A program made the translations under genes and the position numbers. From contig JBBMRB010000007.1 in NCBI GenBank assembly GCA_038900335.1, forward strand, positions 62,001-126,000: a stretch of 64,000 bases of DNA, given 5' to 3'. Under the pieces are notes generated by a model that was not told where the DNA came from, made no database searches, and worked only from the letters and a program-made list of their open reading frames with translations. Shown here in pieces: positions 53,482 through 62,560 of this stretch. Source of the DNA: Rs1 sp038900335. Lineage in GTDB: Bacteria > Pseudomonadota > Gammaproteobacteria > Pseudomonadales > Balneatricaceae. The number at the start of each line of letters is the position of its first letter. The stretch's first letter is position 1.

Positions 53482-53517
53482 GTAATTAAAATATATTTTC
53501 TTTATAAATTGAACATT

Positions 53518-53545
53518 TTAGATTCTGCTGAAATAATATAGTTCG
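53518..53545 (-). promoter_or_regulatory. Sigma-E-like promoter of lptD
   Basis: On the minus strand CGAACTA (53539-53545) and TCTAA (53518-53522) are separated by 16 bases, matching the sigma-E pattern GGAACTT-N16-TCTRA except at the ends of the first box. The start near 53511 gives a 5' leader of 30-48 bases. In E. coli lptD-surA is a sigma-E target, which supports the call. Confidence 0.6.
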
Positions 53546-53669
53546 TCATTTTTAAATTAGAATCAGTGATAAAAAAACTATAGACATTCGACGATCTCAT
53601 CCACAACAGAGCTTTTTAATTATTTTGAGAAGGGATAATAGTGCATATGAGTGATTAATTATAGTATTT

Positions 53670-54689
53670 GTGGAAAACAAAAGAATAATGAAGCCATTTA
53701 TTGAATTATCAAGCTGGATAGATTCACTCGTTCTATTAAAAAAAATTAAATTAGCAAAAGATTGGCAGATGACTGTCTTGAAAGGTGATGCGAGTTCTCG
53801 TCGTTATTTTCGGATAGTTTCGTCATCAGCAAGCTATATAGTTGCTCAAAGCCCATTAGATAAAATAGATAATAATGTGTTCTGTAATATAGCCAAGCAT
53901 TGGTTAGCTCAAGGTGTGAATGTGCCCCAAGTTTTTGAGCTGGATGAGAAAAACGGTTTTATGTTGGTTGAAGATTTAGGTGCTAACCATTTATTTGACG
54001 TTTGCAGCGATAACAATAGCGATTATTACTATCGCCAAGCTATTGATCAACTATTGTGTGTGCAAAAAGTACAGAGCAATACACTGCCTGTTTTCGATCG
54101 CTCTTTTTTACTGCGTGAAATGATGTTGTTTAAAGACTGGTTTGTTGAGCAGCACTTAATGCTGAGCACAGCGGATTGCGTACTAGACGCTTTTGAAGTG
54201 TTGATTCAATCAGCGCTTACACAGCCGCAATTGGTCATGCATCGTGATTATCATAGTAAAAATTTACTCATTACACATGATGATATTAGTATCATCGATT
54301 TTCAAGATGCTGTTATTGGTCCTATTGCCTATGATCTGGTGTCGTTGTTGCGTGACTGCTATGTGTCTTTAACCGATACCCAGTTAGACGATTTACAAAG
54401 CTATTATTTGAAATTATTAAATGAATCTAAATTACTTTCGCACAGCGTATCTAAAGAAGAGTGGGCAGTGTGGTTTGATTTAATAGGTTTACAGCGTCAT
54501 TTGAAAGTATTGGGGCTGTTTATTCGCTTAGCTGTTCAAGAAGGTAAAGATAGTTACTTAAAGGATCTGCCGCGGGTGTATCATTATGTTGAAAATATTA
54601 GTGCTAAATACCAGCAGCTCAAACCGTTTCATCAATGGTTAAAAACCGAAGTTGGGCCTAAAGTCAAACAGCAAAAATGGTATAAATAA
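53670..54689 (+). CDS. amgK: N-acetylmuramate/N-acetylglucosamine kinase AmgK
   Basis: A 339-residue aminoglycoside-phosphotransferase-fold kinase. It has LKGDASSRRYFRI (ATP loop), FMLVEDLG, the catalytic loop VMHRDYHSKNLL and the metal motif IIDFQDAVIGPIAYD. AmgK makes MurNAc-1-phosphate in the peptidoglycan recycling bypass that lets pseudomonads avoid de novo UDP-MurNAc synthesis (fosfomycin tolerance). murU follows without a gap. ATG 53688 is a possible shorter start. It is divergent from lptD. Confidence 0.93.
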   Translation: MENKRIMKPFIELSSWIDSLVLLKKIKLAKDWQMTVLKGDASSRRYFRIVSSSASYIVAQSPLDKIDNNVFCNIAKHWLAQGVNVPQVFELDEKNGFMLVEDLGANHLFDVCSDNNSDYYYRQAIDQLLCVQKVQSNTLPVFDRSFLLREMMLFKDWFVEQHLMLSTADCVLDAFEVLIQSALTQPQLVMHRDYHSKNLLITHDDISIIDFQDAVIGPIAYDLVSLLRDCYVSLTDTQLDDLQSYYLKLLNESKLLSHSVSKEEWAVWFDLIGLQRHLKVLGLFIRLAVQEGKDSYLKDLPRVYHYVENISAKYQQLKPFHQWLKTEVGPKVKQQKWYK

Positions 54690-55385
54690 TTGAAAGCAAT
54701 GATCTTAGCTGCCGGTAGAGGCAGTAGAATGAATGAGTTAACCGCAACGACTCCAAAGCCTTTAGTTCCTGTTTTAGGTAAGCCTTTAATCGAGTATCAT
54801 CTTGAGAAGTTAGAGCGTGCCGGATTTAAAGATGTTGTTGTCAACGTGTCATGGTTAGCGCAAAAATTACAATATTATTTTGAACATGTTTATAGTGGCG
54901 CGTTAAATATTACTGTTGTGCATGAGCGCCAAGCATTGGAGACAGGTGGGGGGGTGTATAATGCACTTGAACATTTGAGTTCTAATAATGAGCCGTTTTT
55001 AGTGATCAACTCAGATGTGATGACTGATTTTGATTATGCTACAGTTAAAAAAAGCATGACTGGTTTAGCTCATTTGTACTTGATTGCTAACCCATTACAC
55101 AATCGCGGTGGAGATTACGCTATAATTGAACCCGACACGCTCTCGCTTAAAAAAGAGTGTGAAGAGGCAGAATCTTTTACATTTTCAGGTATTAGTATTT
55201 TAACAGCCAAGTTGTTTGAGAGCGCTGAGCATGAAAAATTCAGTTTGGTTAAAGTGTTTGATCAAGCAATTTCTAAACAGATGATTACAGCGCAAGTTTT
55301 AACTAATCAATGGTTTGATGTAGGCACGCTTGAGCGACTCGCTTTAGCACAAGATTGGCAAGCGAAAAATAATAACGTTTTGTAG
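54690..55385 (+). CDS. murU: N-acetylmuramate-1-phosphate uridylyltransferase MurU
   Basis: A 231-residue nucleotidyltransferase with MILAAGRGSRMNELT, PKPLVPVLGKPLIEYHL and VINSDVMTDFD, typical of MurU. It turns MurNAc-1-phosphate into UDP-MurNAc. The start is TTG 54690, directly after the amgK TAA, and gives the usual MKAMILAAG N-terminus; ATG 54699 is the alternative. Direct abutment with amgK implies coupled translation. Confidence 0.92.
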   Translation: MKAMILAAGRGSRMNELTATTPKPLVPVLGKPLIEYHLEKLERAGFKDVVVNVSWLAQKLQYYFEHVYSGALNITVVHERQALETGGGVYNALEHLSSNNEPFLVINSDVMTDFDYATVKKSMTGLAHLYLIANPLHNRGGDYAIIEPDTLSLKKECEEAESFTFSGISILTAKLFESAEHEKFSLVKVFDQAISKQMITAQVLTNQWFDVGTLERLALAQDWQAKNNNVL

Positions 55386-55468
55386 AGCACCACAGGCTAA
55401 AAGCGCTATCTAAATAAATTGCTGTGAATGCACAGTTTTAATATTTATCCACAAGATGTAAGAAGTTG

Positions 55469-56275
55469 ATGACGATGAATGGACAATTGCTACAGAACAT
55501 TAAAAAATTTAGAACAGGCATTATTATAGGCGGTTTAATCGGTTTTTGGTCCGGTGGCTTTATGGGTATGTTCTTTGGTGCGGGCGTTTGCTTTTTTATT
55601 AATCGTTGGTTGCACAGTGTTTTATTGGGAGCGGGCTCGCCGCAAGCTCTATTCTTTAAAGCCACATTTGTGGTGATGGGGAAGATCGCAAAGGCAGATG
55701 GCCGCGTCTGCGAAAGTGAAATACAGTTCGCTCGTGATGTCATGCAGCGCATGCAGTTAGATACAGAAAAAAAGCGTCAGGCTATGGCTTTTTTTGGTGA
55801 AGGTAAGAGTGCTGATTACGATTTATCGAAAGTATTAAGACCGTTGAGTATTTTAATTCAGCGCCGTAGCGCTGTTAAAATAATGTTCTTAGAAATTCAA
55901 TTGCAAGCGGCAATGGCCGATGGTGAAATTTCACCAGATGAGTTAAAGGTTATTCAAGAAGTGTGTGCTTTCTTGAAAATGTCGCAACAAGAAATGAATC
56001 AATTGTTAGCGAGAATGCAAGCGCAGCAATCGTTTTACGGTGCTGGTGGGGCAGTGTCTTCGCAATCATCTATCGATGAGGCTTACAAAGTATTGGGTGT
56101 CAGTGAATCTGCTACAGAGGCTGAGTTGAAAAAAGCTTATCGCAGACTAATGAGCCAGCATCATCCAGATAAGCTAGTGGCTAAAGGGCTGCCTCCTGAA
56201 ATGATGCAGCTGGCAAAAGAGAAAACGCAAGAAATTCAATCAGCCTATGATATTGTAAAAGCAGCACGTAAGTGA
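55469..56275 (+). CDS. djlA: DjlA-like membrane-anchored DnaJ co-chaperone
   Basis: A 268-residue protein: an N-terminal Gly-rich membrane segment (about 18-42, IIIGGLIGFWSGGFMGMFFG), a TerB-like helical domain (about 65-190, VVMGKIAKADGRVCESEI) and a C-terminal J-domain (about 205-268) with YKVLGVSESATEAELKKAYR and the HPD motif in SQHHPDKLV. It stimulates DnaK at the inner membrane. ATG 55475 is an alternative start with better spacing from AGAAG. Confidence 0.92.
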   Translation: MTMNGQLLQNIKKFRTGIIIGGLIGFWSGGFMGMFFGAGVCFFINRWLHSVLLGAGSPQALFFKATFVVMGKIAKADGRVCESEIQFARDVMQRMQLDTEKKRQAMAFFGEGKSADYDLSKVLRPLSILIQRRSAVKIMFLEIQLQAAMADGEISPDELKVIQEVCAFLKMSQQEMNQLLARMQAQQSFYGAGGAVSSQSSIDEAYKVLGVSESATEAELKKAYRRLMSQHHPDKLVAKGLPPEMMQLAKEKTQEIQSAYDIVKAARK

Positions 56276-56284
56276 TGAGTAAAT

Positions 56285-57382
56285 TTAATTATTAATCGCT
56301 CCTGGCGCTTGGTTGATTTTTTCAGGGGGGGTAGGAGCACTTTCTAGTGCTTCTTTTTCGGCCAGTTTCTGCTCTACCTGATTTTTCAAAATCCCCCGCA
56401 CTTTCCTGTACAGCCATTGGTTGCCCGCTTTCGTCCAAGAGAATGAAGGTGCTTTAATTTGTAAGTATTGCTCTATATCTGCTCTGTTTGCAGCGCGCTT
56501 TCTAGCCAGAGCTTGGTCAGCATAATAGCTAGATGTCTCTTGCGGTGTATAGATGTCGATAACATCTATTTTTAGATTGCCGATGGTTTCGTTTAGCGTA
56601 GGTGAACTCAAGTCTTGCGACTGTAATGGGTTGATCAATATTAACTTGCTGTTCTCCTTGTCCGCCTCTTCTAATGTGGCTGCATAAGCTGTAGCCCAAG
56701 TAGCGCCTTGTCCAATACCGATAATGATGATCACGTCGCTCTGCTCTTTTAATTTAATGACGGTTGCCTGTGCTCTGGCGATCACGGTTTCAGCCATAGT
56801 ACTAGTGGCTTCGCTTTGCTCTTCATTGTTTTGTGTTAAAGCTTGTGTCTCGGTATTAGTAGTATCGTCACTAGAAGTTTGATTATTTTCAGCAGCTTCT
56901 GTCTCGTTGCCTGCTGTGTTCTCAGCCTCTTGTGCGCTGTAATCGGTTCTTTTTGGCATCGCTTCTAATTGCGTGTTAGGTAAAGTGATAACGGCTGTCT
57001 GCCAGTTGTAGCTGGTCAGTTTTGTTCTTAAGGGCTGTAAGGTAACAGGCCAGTTTGAATGATTTCTTTCATCGGGGAAAAACAAAATACTACCAATAGG
57101 TTCTTTATCTTCAGAGCCTAGAAAATAAATGTCGAAATCTTCATCTAGCGCATTTAATTGAATAACTTCAGTCAATGAACTACTCAACAACATACCAATA
57201 TCATTGGCAATGGCTTTTTTGGTGTTTGTCAGTGTGCGGGTAATTGCCTGTGGTGTCGATGTTTCACTGGCAGGGGCTTGGGTATCAGTTGTAGGCGCAC
57301 TGTCTTGCTCGGTTGATTCCTCTGCAGCTTGTGAGTAACTTGCAAAAAGCGTAAGAAAATAAATAAAAATGATTTTTTTCAT
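56285..57382 (-). CDS. DUF3530-family exported protein, alpha/beta-hydrolase-like
   Basis: A 365-residue protein with a signal peptide (1-19, ending YSQAA), a Thr/Glu/Gln-rich stretch, then a fold resembling alpha/beta hydrolases. GSILFFPDERNHSNW and TAVITLPNTQLEAMP precede a second low-complexity insert (about 150-200, Glu/Asn/Thr-rich), and VIIIIGIGQGATWATAYAA resembles a nucleophile elbow with Gly-Gln-Gly instead of Gly-Ser-Gly. Loss of the Ser suggests it is not a classical serine hydrolase. It fits DUF3530, of unknown function, common beside rpe in this bacterial group. Confidence 0.75.
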   Translation of the reverse strand: MKKIIFIYFLTLFASYSQAAEESTEQDSAPTTDTQAPASETSTPQAITRTLTNTKKAIANDIGMLLSSSLTEVIQLNALDEDFDIYFLGSEDKEPIGSILFFPDERNHSNWPVTLQPLRTKLTSYNWQTAVITLPNTQLEAMPKRTDYSAQEAENTAGNETEAAENNQTSSDDTTNTETQALTQNNEEQSEATSTMAETVIARAQATVIKLKEQSDVIIIIGIGQGATWATAYAATLEEADKENSKLILINPLQSQDLSSPTLNETIGNLKIDVIDIYTPQETSSYYADQALARKRAANRADIEQYLQIKAPSFSWTKAGNQWLYRKVRGILKNQVEQKLAEKEALESAPTPPEKINQAPGAINN

Positions 57383-57485
57383 AAAATGTCTATATCACTG
57401 AATTTTAAAAAGTCTAAAGATATTAATACGCCAGGCATTTAGATACAATGTGAGCTGACAAAAACTATTGAAATAGTAAGGCATT

Positions 57486-58160
57486 ATGATGAAAGACTTT
57501 AAAATAGCTCCCTCTATTTTGGCTGCAAACTTTGCTTGCTTAGGTGAAGAGGTTGATAATGTATTGGCAGCAGGTGCTGATATAGTACATTTTGATGTAA
57601 TGGATAATCATTATGTGCCCAATTTAACAATTGGTCCTATGGTATGCAGTGCGTTACGAAAGCATGGTGTCAGCGCTCCCATTGATGTGCATTTAATGGT
57701 GACGCCTGTCGATTCAATGATTTCTCAGTTTATAGATGCTGGCGCTTCTTATATAACATTTCATCCTGAAGCATCACAGCATATCGATCGCTCACTACAA
57801 ATGATCAGAGATGGTGGTTGTAAGGCGGGTTTGGTTTTTAACCCTGCGACGCCTCTGCATTATTTAGATCACGTTATGGATAAATTAGACATGATATTGT
57901 TAATGTCTGTTAATCCAGGATTTGGCGGGCAAAAATTCATTCCATCAACACTAGATAAACTACGCCAGGTTAGAGCTATCATTGATAATTCTGGGCTTGA
58001 TATTCGCTTAGAAGTTGACGGTGGTGTGACTGTTGAGAATATTGCACAAGTTGCAGCAGCAGGGGCAGATACCTTTGTTGCAGGCTCCGCTATATTCAAT
58101 ACTGTTGACTATCAGCAAACTATTGACAAAATGCGTTGTCAGCTTAAAGAGATTAATTAA
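57486..58160 (+). CDS. rpe: Ribulose-phosphate 3-epimerase
   Basis: A 224-residue TIM-barrel epimerase with KIAPSILAANFACLGEE, VHFDVMDNHYVPNLTIGP, HLMVTPVD, SVNPGFGGQKFIP and LEVDGGVT, covering the metal and acid/base residues. It interconverts ribulose-5-phosphate and xylulose-5-phosphate. The start is ATG 57486 or the adjacent ATG 57489, with TAAGG before them. Confidence 0.97.
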   Translation: MMKDFKIAPSILAANFACLGEEVDNVLAAGADIVHFDVMDNHYVPNLTIGPMVCSALRKHGVSAPIDVHLMVTPVDSMISQFIDAGASYITFHPEASQHIDRSLQMIRDGGCKAGLVFNPATPLHYLDHVMDKLDMILLMSVNPGFGGQKFIPSTLDKLRQVRAIIDNSGLDIRLEVDGGVTVENIAQVAAAGADTFVAGSAIFNTVDYQQTIDKMRCQLKEIN

Positions 58161-58271
58161 ATAGTGACCTTTATAGGCAGATGAAGCTAGCTGTAAATAC
58201 CATCATTGTTCAATGGTGGTGTTATATAAATATAGGTTATAAACACAAACTAGGATGTAGAAAAAGACGGG

Positions 58272-59597
58272 ATGTTTGACTCTATTAAAAATAACGTTGG
58301 TTTGTTGCTAAAACACACACAAACTTTACTAAAACGTTTACCAAAACTACACGCATATTTAATAGTTTGTTTAGCTTTAGTATGTGCATTATTGTTTTTA
58401 TTTCCAATTACACCTTATCAGCTGGATAGGAATATTAAATTACCTGCTTTGTACGATCCTCAGTATACGGGTAATGATGAGCCGTTAATAAATTACTCCT
58501 ATCCGCAGATTGCTCACTATGAATTAATAGTTGAAGAGGGCCAAAGCTTAAGTGTTTTACTTGAAAAAATAGGTGTGCCACCTAACTCAACAGTCGATGA
58601 AATAAAAAACGCCGACATTAACGTATTGACAATAGACCTTATAAATACGGGCGATAAATATCGCTTTTGGGTAGATGATTATGACGACTATGTCAATTCA
58701 GAGCCGACAGTACTTAGACGAATGGAACAGGTGCTAGGGCCTGAGCATCAAGTTGTTTTTGAGAGAAAGAAAAATGGCTTTGAATATAGCGATGTTATTT
58801 TAGAGGGGCAGTGGAAAGAACGTGTGGTGATAGGCGAGGTAAAACCTGGAAGTAATTTTGGCGCAGCTGCTTCTGATGAAGGTTTACCTTATGGTATTAT
58901 CAGTGAATCAACGCGATTACTTAACACAAAAATAAATTTCAAAAAAATACAGGCAGGTACCAAATTTCAGCTTGTTGTTTCTGATCAGTATATAGATGGT
59001 GTGCTATCTGGGCAATCTCGCTTAGATGGTATCCGGTTACTGATTCGTAACAATGTATACTCTGCTTTTTCTTATGAAGGTAATTACTTCGATAGTGATG
59101 GCAATGGTTTGGAAGAGGCGTTTACGCGATACCCAGTAAAAGGAAAGTATCGTATATCCTCTAACTTTAATCCACGTAGAAGACATCCTATTACTCGTTT
59201 AATTAGGCCGCATAACGGTACTGACTTTGCAGTGAGAACAGGTACCCCTGTTTATGCGCCAGGTGATGGTTTAGTGAGTCGAGTCGTTCGTCATAAATAT
59301 GCGGGGTTATATATTGAGATTAAACATGGTGAGAAATATAAAACCCGGTATTTGCATTTAAGTAAAGCGCTTGTTAAGAAGGGTCAATACATTAAGCGAG
59401 GCCAAAAAATAGCATTAAGTGGCAATACCGGCGCATCGACTGGGGCGCATTTGCACTATGAATTCCATGTTAATCAAAAACCGATTAATGCGATGGGTAA
59501 AAACGTTCCTGTTGTGGTAGGTGTTGAGAAGAAAGCAAAAGCGGCGTTTACATCCAGGGTGGCAAGATTGATCAAAATGATGCGATCACAAGCATAG
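58272..59597 (+). CDS. M23-family murein endopeptidase, MepM-like
   Basis: A 441-residue membrane-anchored peptidase: one membrane helix (about 27-48), a LysM/OapA-like middle region (about 75-160, LIVEEGQSLSVLLEKIGVP) and a C-terminal LytM domain (about 300-410). The zinc ligands are in RPHNGTDFAV and GAHLHYEFHV, with TRYLHLSK between them. It probably cuts peptide crosslinks in peptidoglycan during cell growth, as MepM does, but it could also be an activator-type homologue. It precedes a DUF2333 gene. Confidence 0.9.
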   Translation: MFDSIKNNVGLLLKHTQTLLKRLPKLHAYLIVCLALVCALLFLFPITPYQLDRNIKLPALYDPQYTGNDEPLINYSYPQIAHYELIVEEGQSLSVLLEKIGVPPNSTVDEIKNADINVLTIDLINTGDKYRFWVDDYDDYVNSEPTVLRRMEQVLGPEHQVVFERKKNGFEYSDVILEGQWKERVVIGEVKPGSNFGAAASDEGLPYGIISESTRLLNTKINFKKIQAGTKFQLVVSDQYIDGVLSGQSRLDGIRLLIRNNVYSAFSYEGNYFDSDGNGLEEAFTRYPVKGKYRISSNFNPRRRHPITRLIRPHNGTDFAVRTGTPVYAPGDGLVSRVVRHKYAGLYIEIKHGEKYKTRYLHLSKALVKKGQYIKRGQKIALSGNTGASTGAHLHYEFHVNQKPINAMGKNVPVVVGVEKKAKAAFTSRVARLIKMMRSQA

Positions 59598-59679
59598 TAA
59601 GTGTCGTGTTAATATTGTGTTTATAAGAAGCACACTCAGATAAATAAGACTAAATTATGGTAAAAAGGGAAGGTATAAA

Positions 59680-60714
59680 GTGGAAATATTAAAACGTATG
59701 TGGTTTGGTTCTTGGGATAGATTGAGTACTAGCTTAAGGCTTAATCGCATCGGTAAGCTAATAGTCTCTCTAATTCTATTGTACTTAGTGATTTCAACAG
59801 CTTTGGCGGTTTATTGGAGTAGTACACCGAATATAGGGCCAATACCGAGTGACAACGTACAGACAAGTGAAAAAGCGATCGCAGGTGTCGCGACCAGTAA
59901 TGCGCTTATTTACATAATGGAAACGCTATTAAACAAACCGGGCGGCTACCTGACTAATGATAAAACGTTACCGGGTATTTGGATGGACAACATGCCTAGA
60001 TGGGAGTTTGGTGCACTAGTTCAAGCGCGAGACATGGCCAGAGGTTTACGTAAAGATTTTAGCCGTTCACAATCGCAATCAACAGAAGATGTTGATTTGA
60101 CGAAAGCAGAACCAATGCTACATTTTGATAGCAATAGCTGGCTTTTTCCGTCATCTGAAGGTGAGTATAAAAAAGCGGTTGGCTTCCTAAAGTCTTATCG
60201 CAATAGATTACAAGACTCTAATTTACAAGATGCTCAGTTTTATGCGCGTGCCGATAATTTGAATGGCTGGTTAGGGGATGTAAGTACTAGATTAGGTAAT
60301 TTATCACAGCAGTTAAGTGCTAGTGTCGGTCAAAAGAGAATCAACACTGATTTGGCTGGTGATGCTGAAGCTGTGCAGTCGACGCCTACTAGCAGTGAGC
60401 TGGAAGTAAAAACATCTTGGAATAAAGTAGATGATGTGTTCTATGAAGCGCGTGGTACCGCTTGGGCATTGGTTCATTTATTTAAAGCGATAGATCAAGA
60501 TTTTGCTGGCGTATTGGAAAAGAAAAATGCACGTATTAGTTTGTTACAAATAATTCGTGAATTAGAGGCAACTCAAGCTTTTGTATGGAGTCCATTAATT
60601 ATTAATGGTTCTGAGTTTGGTCTTTGGGCGAATCATTCACTGGTGATGTCGTCTTATATCACTCGCGCAAATGCCGCAATTATCGATTTAAGCAAGCTTT
60701 TATCACAGGGCTAA
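59680..60714 (+). CDS. DUF2333-family inner-membrane protein
   Basis: A 344-residue protein with one N-terminal membrane helix (about 26-47, LIVSLILLYLVISTALAVYW) and a periplasmic helical domain. GGYLTNDKTLPGIWMDNMPRW split over about 88-108, SNSWLFPSSEGEYKKAVGFL and ARGTAWALVHLFKA are typical of DUF2333. Function is unknown. The start is GTG 59680 with AAGGTATAAA upstream. Lies between the M23 peptidase and upp. Confidence 0.82.
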   Translation: MEILKRMWFGSWDRLSTSLRLNRIGKLIVSLILLYLVISTALAVYWSSTPNIGPIPSDNVQTSEKAIAGVATSNALIYIMETLLNKPGGYLTNDKTLPGIWMDNMPRWEFGALVQARDMARGLRKDFSRSQSQSTEDVDLTKAEPMLHFDSNSWLFPSSEGEYKKAVGFLKSYRNRLQDSNLQDAQFYARADNLNGWLGDVSTRLGNLSQQLSASVGQKRINTDLAGDAEAVQSTPTSSELEVKTSWNKVDDVFYEARGTAWALVHLFKAIDQDFAGVLEKKNARISLLQIIRELEATQAFVWSPLIINGSEFGLWANHSLVMSSYITRANAAIIDLSKLLSQG

Positions 60715-60792
60715 CTTTTACTATGAAGCGTGTTTTATAAACACGCTTAGATTACCAACCTATTATTAATAAAGATTTATAAGAGAGAACAC

Positions 60793-61419
60793 ATGAGCGT
60801 ACATGAAATCAAACACCCCCTAATACAGCATAAAATTGGTCTAATGCGTTCTAAAACTATTAGTACCAGAGGGTTTCGTCAATTAGCAGGAGAGGTCGGC
60901 TGTTTGCTAACTTATGAAGCGACTAAAGATCTTGAATTAGAAGATTACACGATTAAAGGCTGGTGCGGTGATATTAAGGGCGAGCGTATTAAAGGAAAAA
61001 AAATCACTGCCGTACCAATACTCAGAGCAGGTCTAGGTATGCTTGATGGAGTGTTGGAGTTGGTGCCAAGTGCAAAAATTTCAGTGGTGGGTCTTTATCG
61101 AGATGAGACGACATTAGAGGCTGTACCGTATTTTGAGAAATTAGCTCATGATATTGAAGAGCGTTTAGCATTAGTTGTTGATCCTATGTTAGCAACGGGG
61201 GGCACTATGGTTGCAACTATTGATATGCTTAAGAAGGCAGGCTGTCAAAGTATCCGAGCACTGGTGTTAGTGGCTGCACCTGAAGGTATTGCAGTGATGC
61301 AAAAAGCACATCCAGATGTTGAGTTGTTCACCGCAGCTATTGATAGCCATTTGAATGAACAAGGCTATATTATCCCTGGGCTAGGGGATGCCGGTGATAA
61401 AATATTTGGCACAAAATAA
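60793..61419 (+). CDS. upp: Uracil phosphoribosyltransferase
   Basis: A 208-residue type I phosphoribosyltransferase with VPILRAGLGMLDG, GLYRDETTLEAVPYF, the PRPP motif VVDPMLATGGTM and the uracil-binding C-terminal YIIPGLGDAGDKIFGTK. It salvages uracil to UMP. GAGAG nine bases before the ATG is the ribosome-binding site. Confidence 0.98.
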   Translation: MSVHEIKHPLIQHKIGLMRSKTISTRGFRQLAGEVGCLLTYEATKDLELEDYTIKGWCGDIKGERIKGKKITAVPILRAGLGMLDGVLELVPSAKISVVGLYRDETTLEAVPYFEKLAHDIEERLALVVDPMLATGGTMVATIDMLKKAGCQSIRALVLVAAPEGIAVMQKAHPDVELFTAAIDSHLNEQGYIIPGLGDAGDKIFGTK

Positions 61420-61557
61420 TTAATGAAAAATAAACAGGGCGGGGTCACTGCTGTCCTGGCTAGTTTTTGTATGAAAAGTTTTGTTATTATATTTGTTAAA
61501 TACAGGCTAGTAGCTAACATTAATCAGTTAATTATATCGAAAAATAGAGTGTGAATC

Positions 61558-62391
61558 TTGGATTACAAAAATAGCGAAATCACAAAAGTGAAAGCTAAGC
61601 CTGGCCGACCAAGCTCCAGTACGAAAGTGGTCGCTCAGGTGCAATCGCTATCAAGAGGATTGCTATTGCTGGAGAAAATAGCACAGACACAAGGCGTGTT
61701 ATTAACGGACTTAGCTGAACAAGTGGATTTGCCAGTATCGACAGTGCATCGCCTGTTAAGTACTTTGGAGAGTCAAGGTTTTGTGCGAAGAGAATCCGCA
61801 CAGGAGCTGTGGTTTGTCGGTGTGACTGGCTTTAAAATTGGTAATGGCTTTCTGGCAAGTAGAGACTTCGTGCGTCAAGCTAAGCCTTTTATGGCCAAAT
61901 TAGTTGCTGAAGTGGGTGAGACCTCAAATTTATCAATCTTACAAGATGGTAGAGCCGTTATTATCGCTCAACATCAATGCCAAGAGATGATGCGCATGAT
62001 GGTGCCCCTTGGTAGCAGTTCTCCTTTGCATGCATCTGGGGTTGGTAAAGCTATTTTGGCTGGTCTGTCACACGATCGGCAAGTGCTGCAGCTTGAGAGC
62101 GTGTCTCTCGATAAGATTACCGATTGGACGATAGTGTCACAAGACATGTTGGCTCAAGATTTAACATTGGCACAGCAGCGTGGCTGGGCGTTAGATGATC
62201 AGGAACATGCTGTGGGGTTAAGGTGCGTCGCAGCATGTTTATATGATGAAAATAGCCAGCCTATCGCCGCTATTTCAGTGTCTGGGCCGTTAGCTAGAAT
62301 AGACGATGAGCGGATTTTGTATCTAGGTGAGCAGGTTAAGCTTGCAGCAAAAAACATCACTGCATTTATAGGTGGATGCTGGCCGCAGTAA
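61558..62391 (+). CDS. IclR-family transcriptional regulator
   Basis: A 277-residue regulator: a basic N-terminal tail (AKPGRPSSSTK), a winged helix (about 28-90, LTDLAEQVDLPVSTVHRLLS) and a C-terminal ligand-binding domain with GRAVIIAQHQCQEMMRM and PLHASGVGKAILAGL. The start appears to be TTG 61558; no ATG gives a complete helix-turn-helix. It points at the zwf-pgl-eda group from the other strand. A KdgR-like role controlling sugar-acid use is tempting but not shown by sequence. Confidence 0.87.
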   Translation: MDYKNSEITKVKAKPGRPSSSTKVVAQVQSLSRGLLLLEKIAQTQGVLLTDLAEQVDLPVSTVHRLLSTLESQGFVRRESAQELWFVGVTGFKIGNGFLASRDFVRQAKPFMAKLVAEVGETSNLSILQDGRAVIIAQHQCQEMMRMMVPLGSSSPLHASGVGKAILAGLSHDRQVLQLESVSLDKITDWTIVSQDMLAQDLTLAQQRGWALDDQEHAVGLRCVAACLYDENSQPIAAISVSGPLARIDDERILYLGEQVKLAAKNITAFIGGCWPQ

Positions 62392-62416
62392 TTATCTTGA
62401 AAGGTTATGGTGAGGT

Positions 62417-62446
62417 AAAAAATCCGACAACTAAATTAGTTGTCGG
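62417..62446 (-). terminator. Terminator of the zwf-pgl-eda transcript
   Basis: CCGACAACTAA (62424-62434) and TTAGTTGTCGG (62436-62446) form a near-perfect palindrome, so the stem is about 10 bp with a tiny loop. Read on the minus strand it is followed by ATTTTTTACC (62423-62414). It lies 114 bases after the eda stop and also near the end of the convergent IclR gene. Confidence 0.8.
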
Positions 62447-62560
62447 CTCGCTTAAAGTGGGATGTGATTAGCTCTGTGAGCAGTAGCGAGAAAGCTACTT
62501 TTATCTGTGCCCGGTTAAGTGAAATACAGGATACAAGGAAATAAGTTAAGTACTTAGCAG

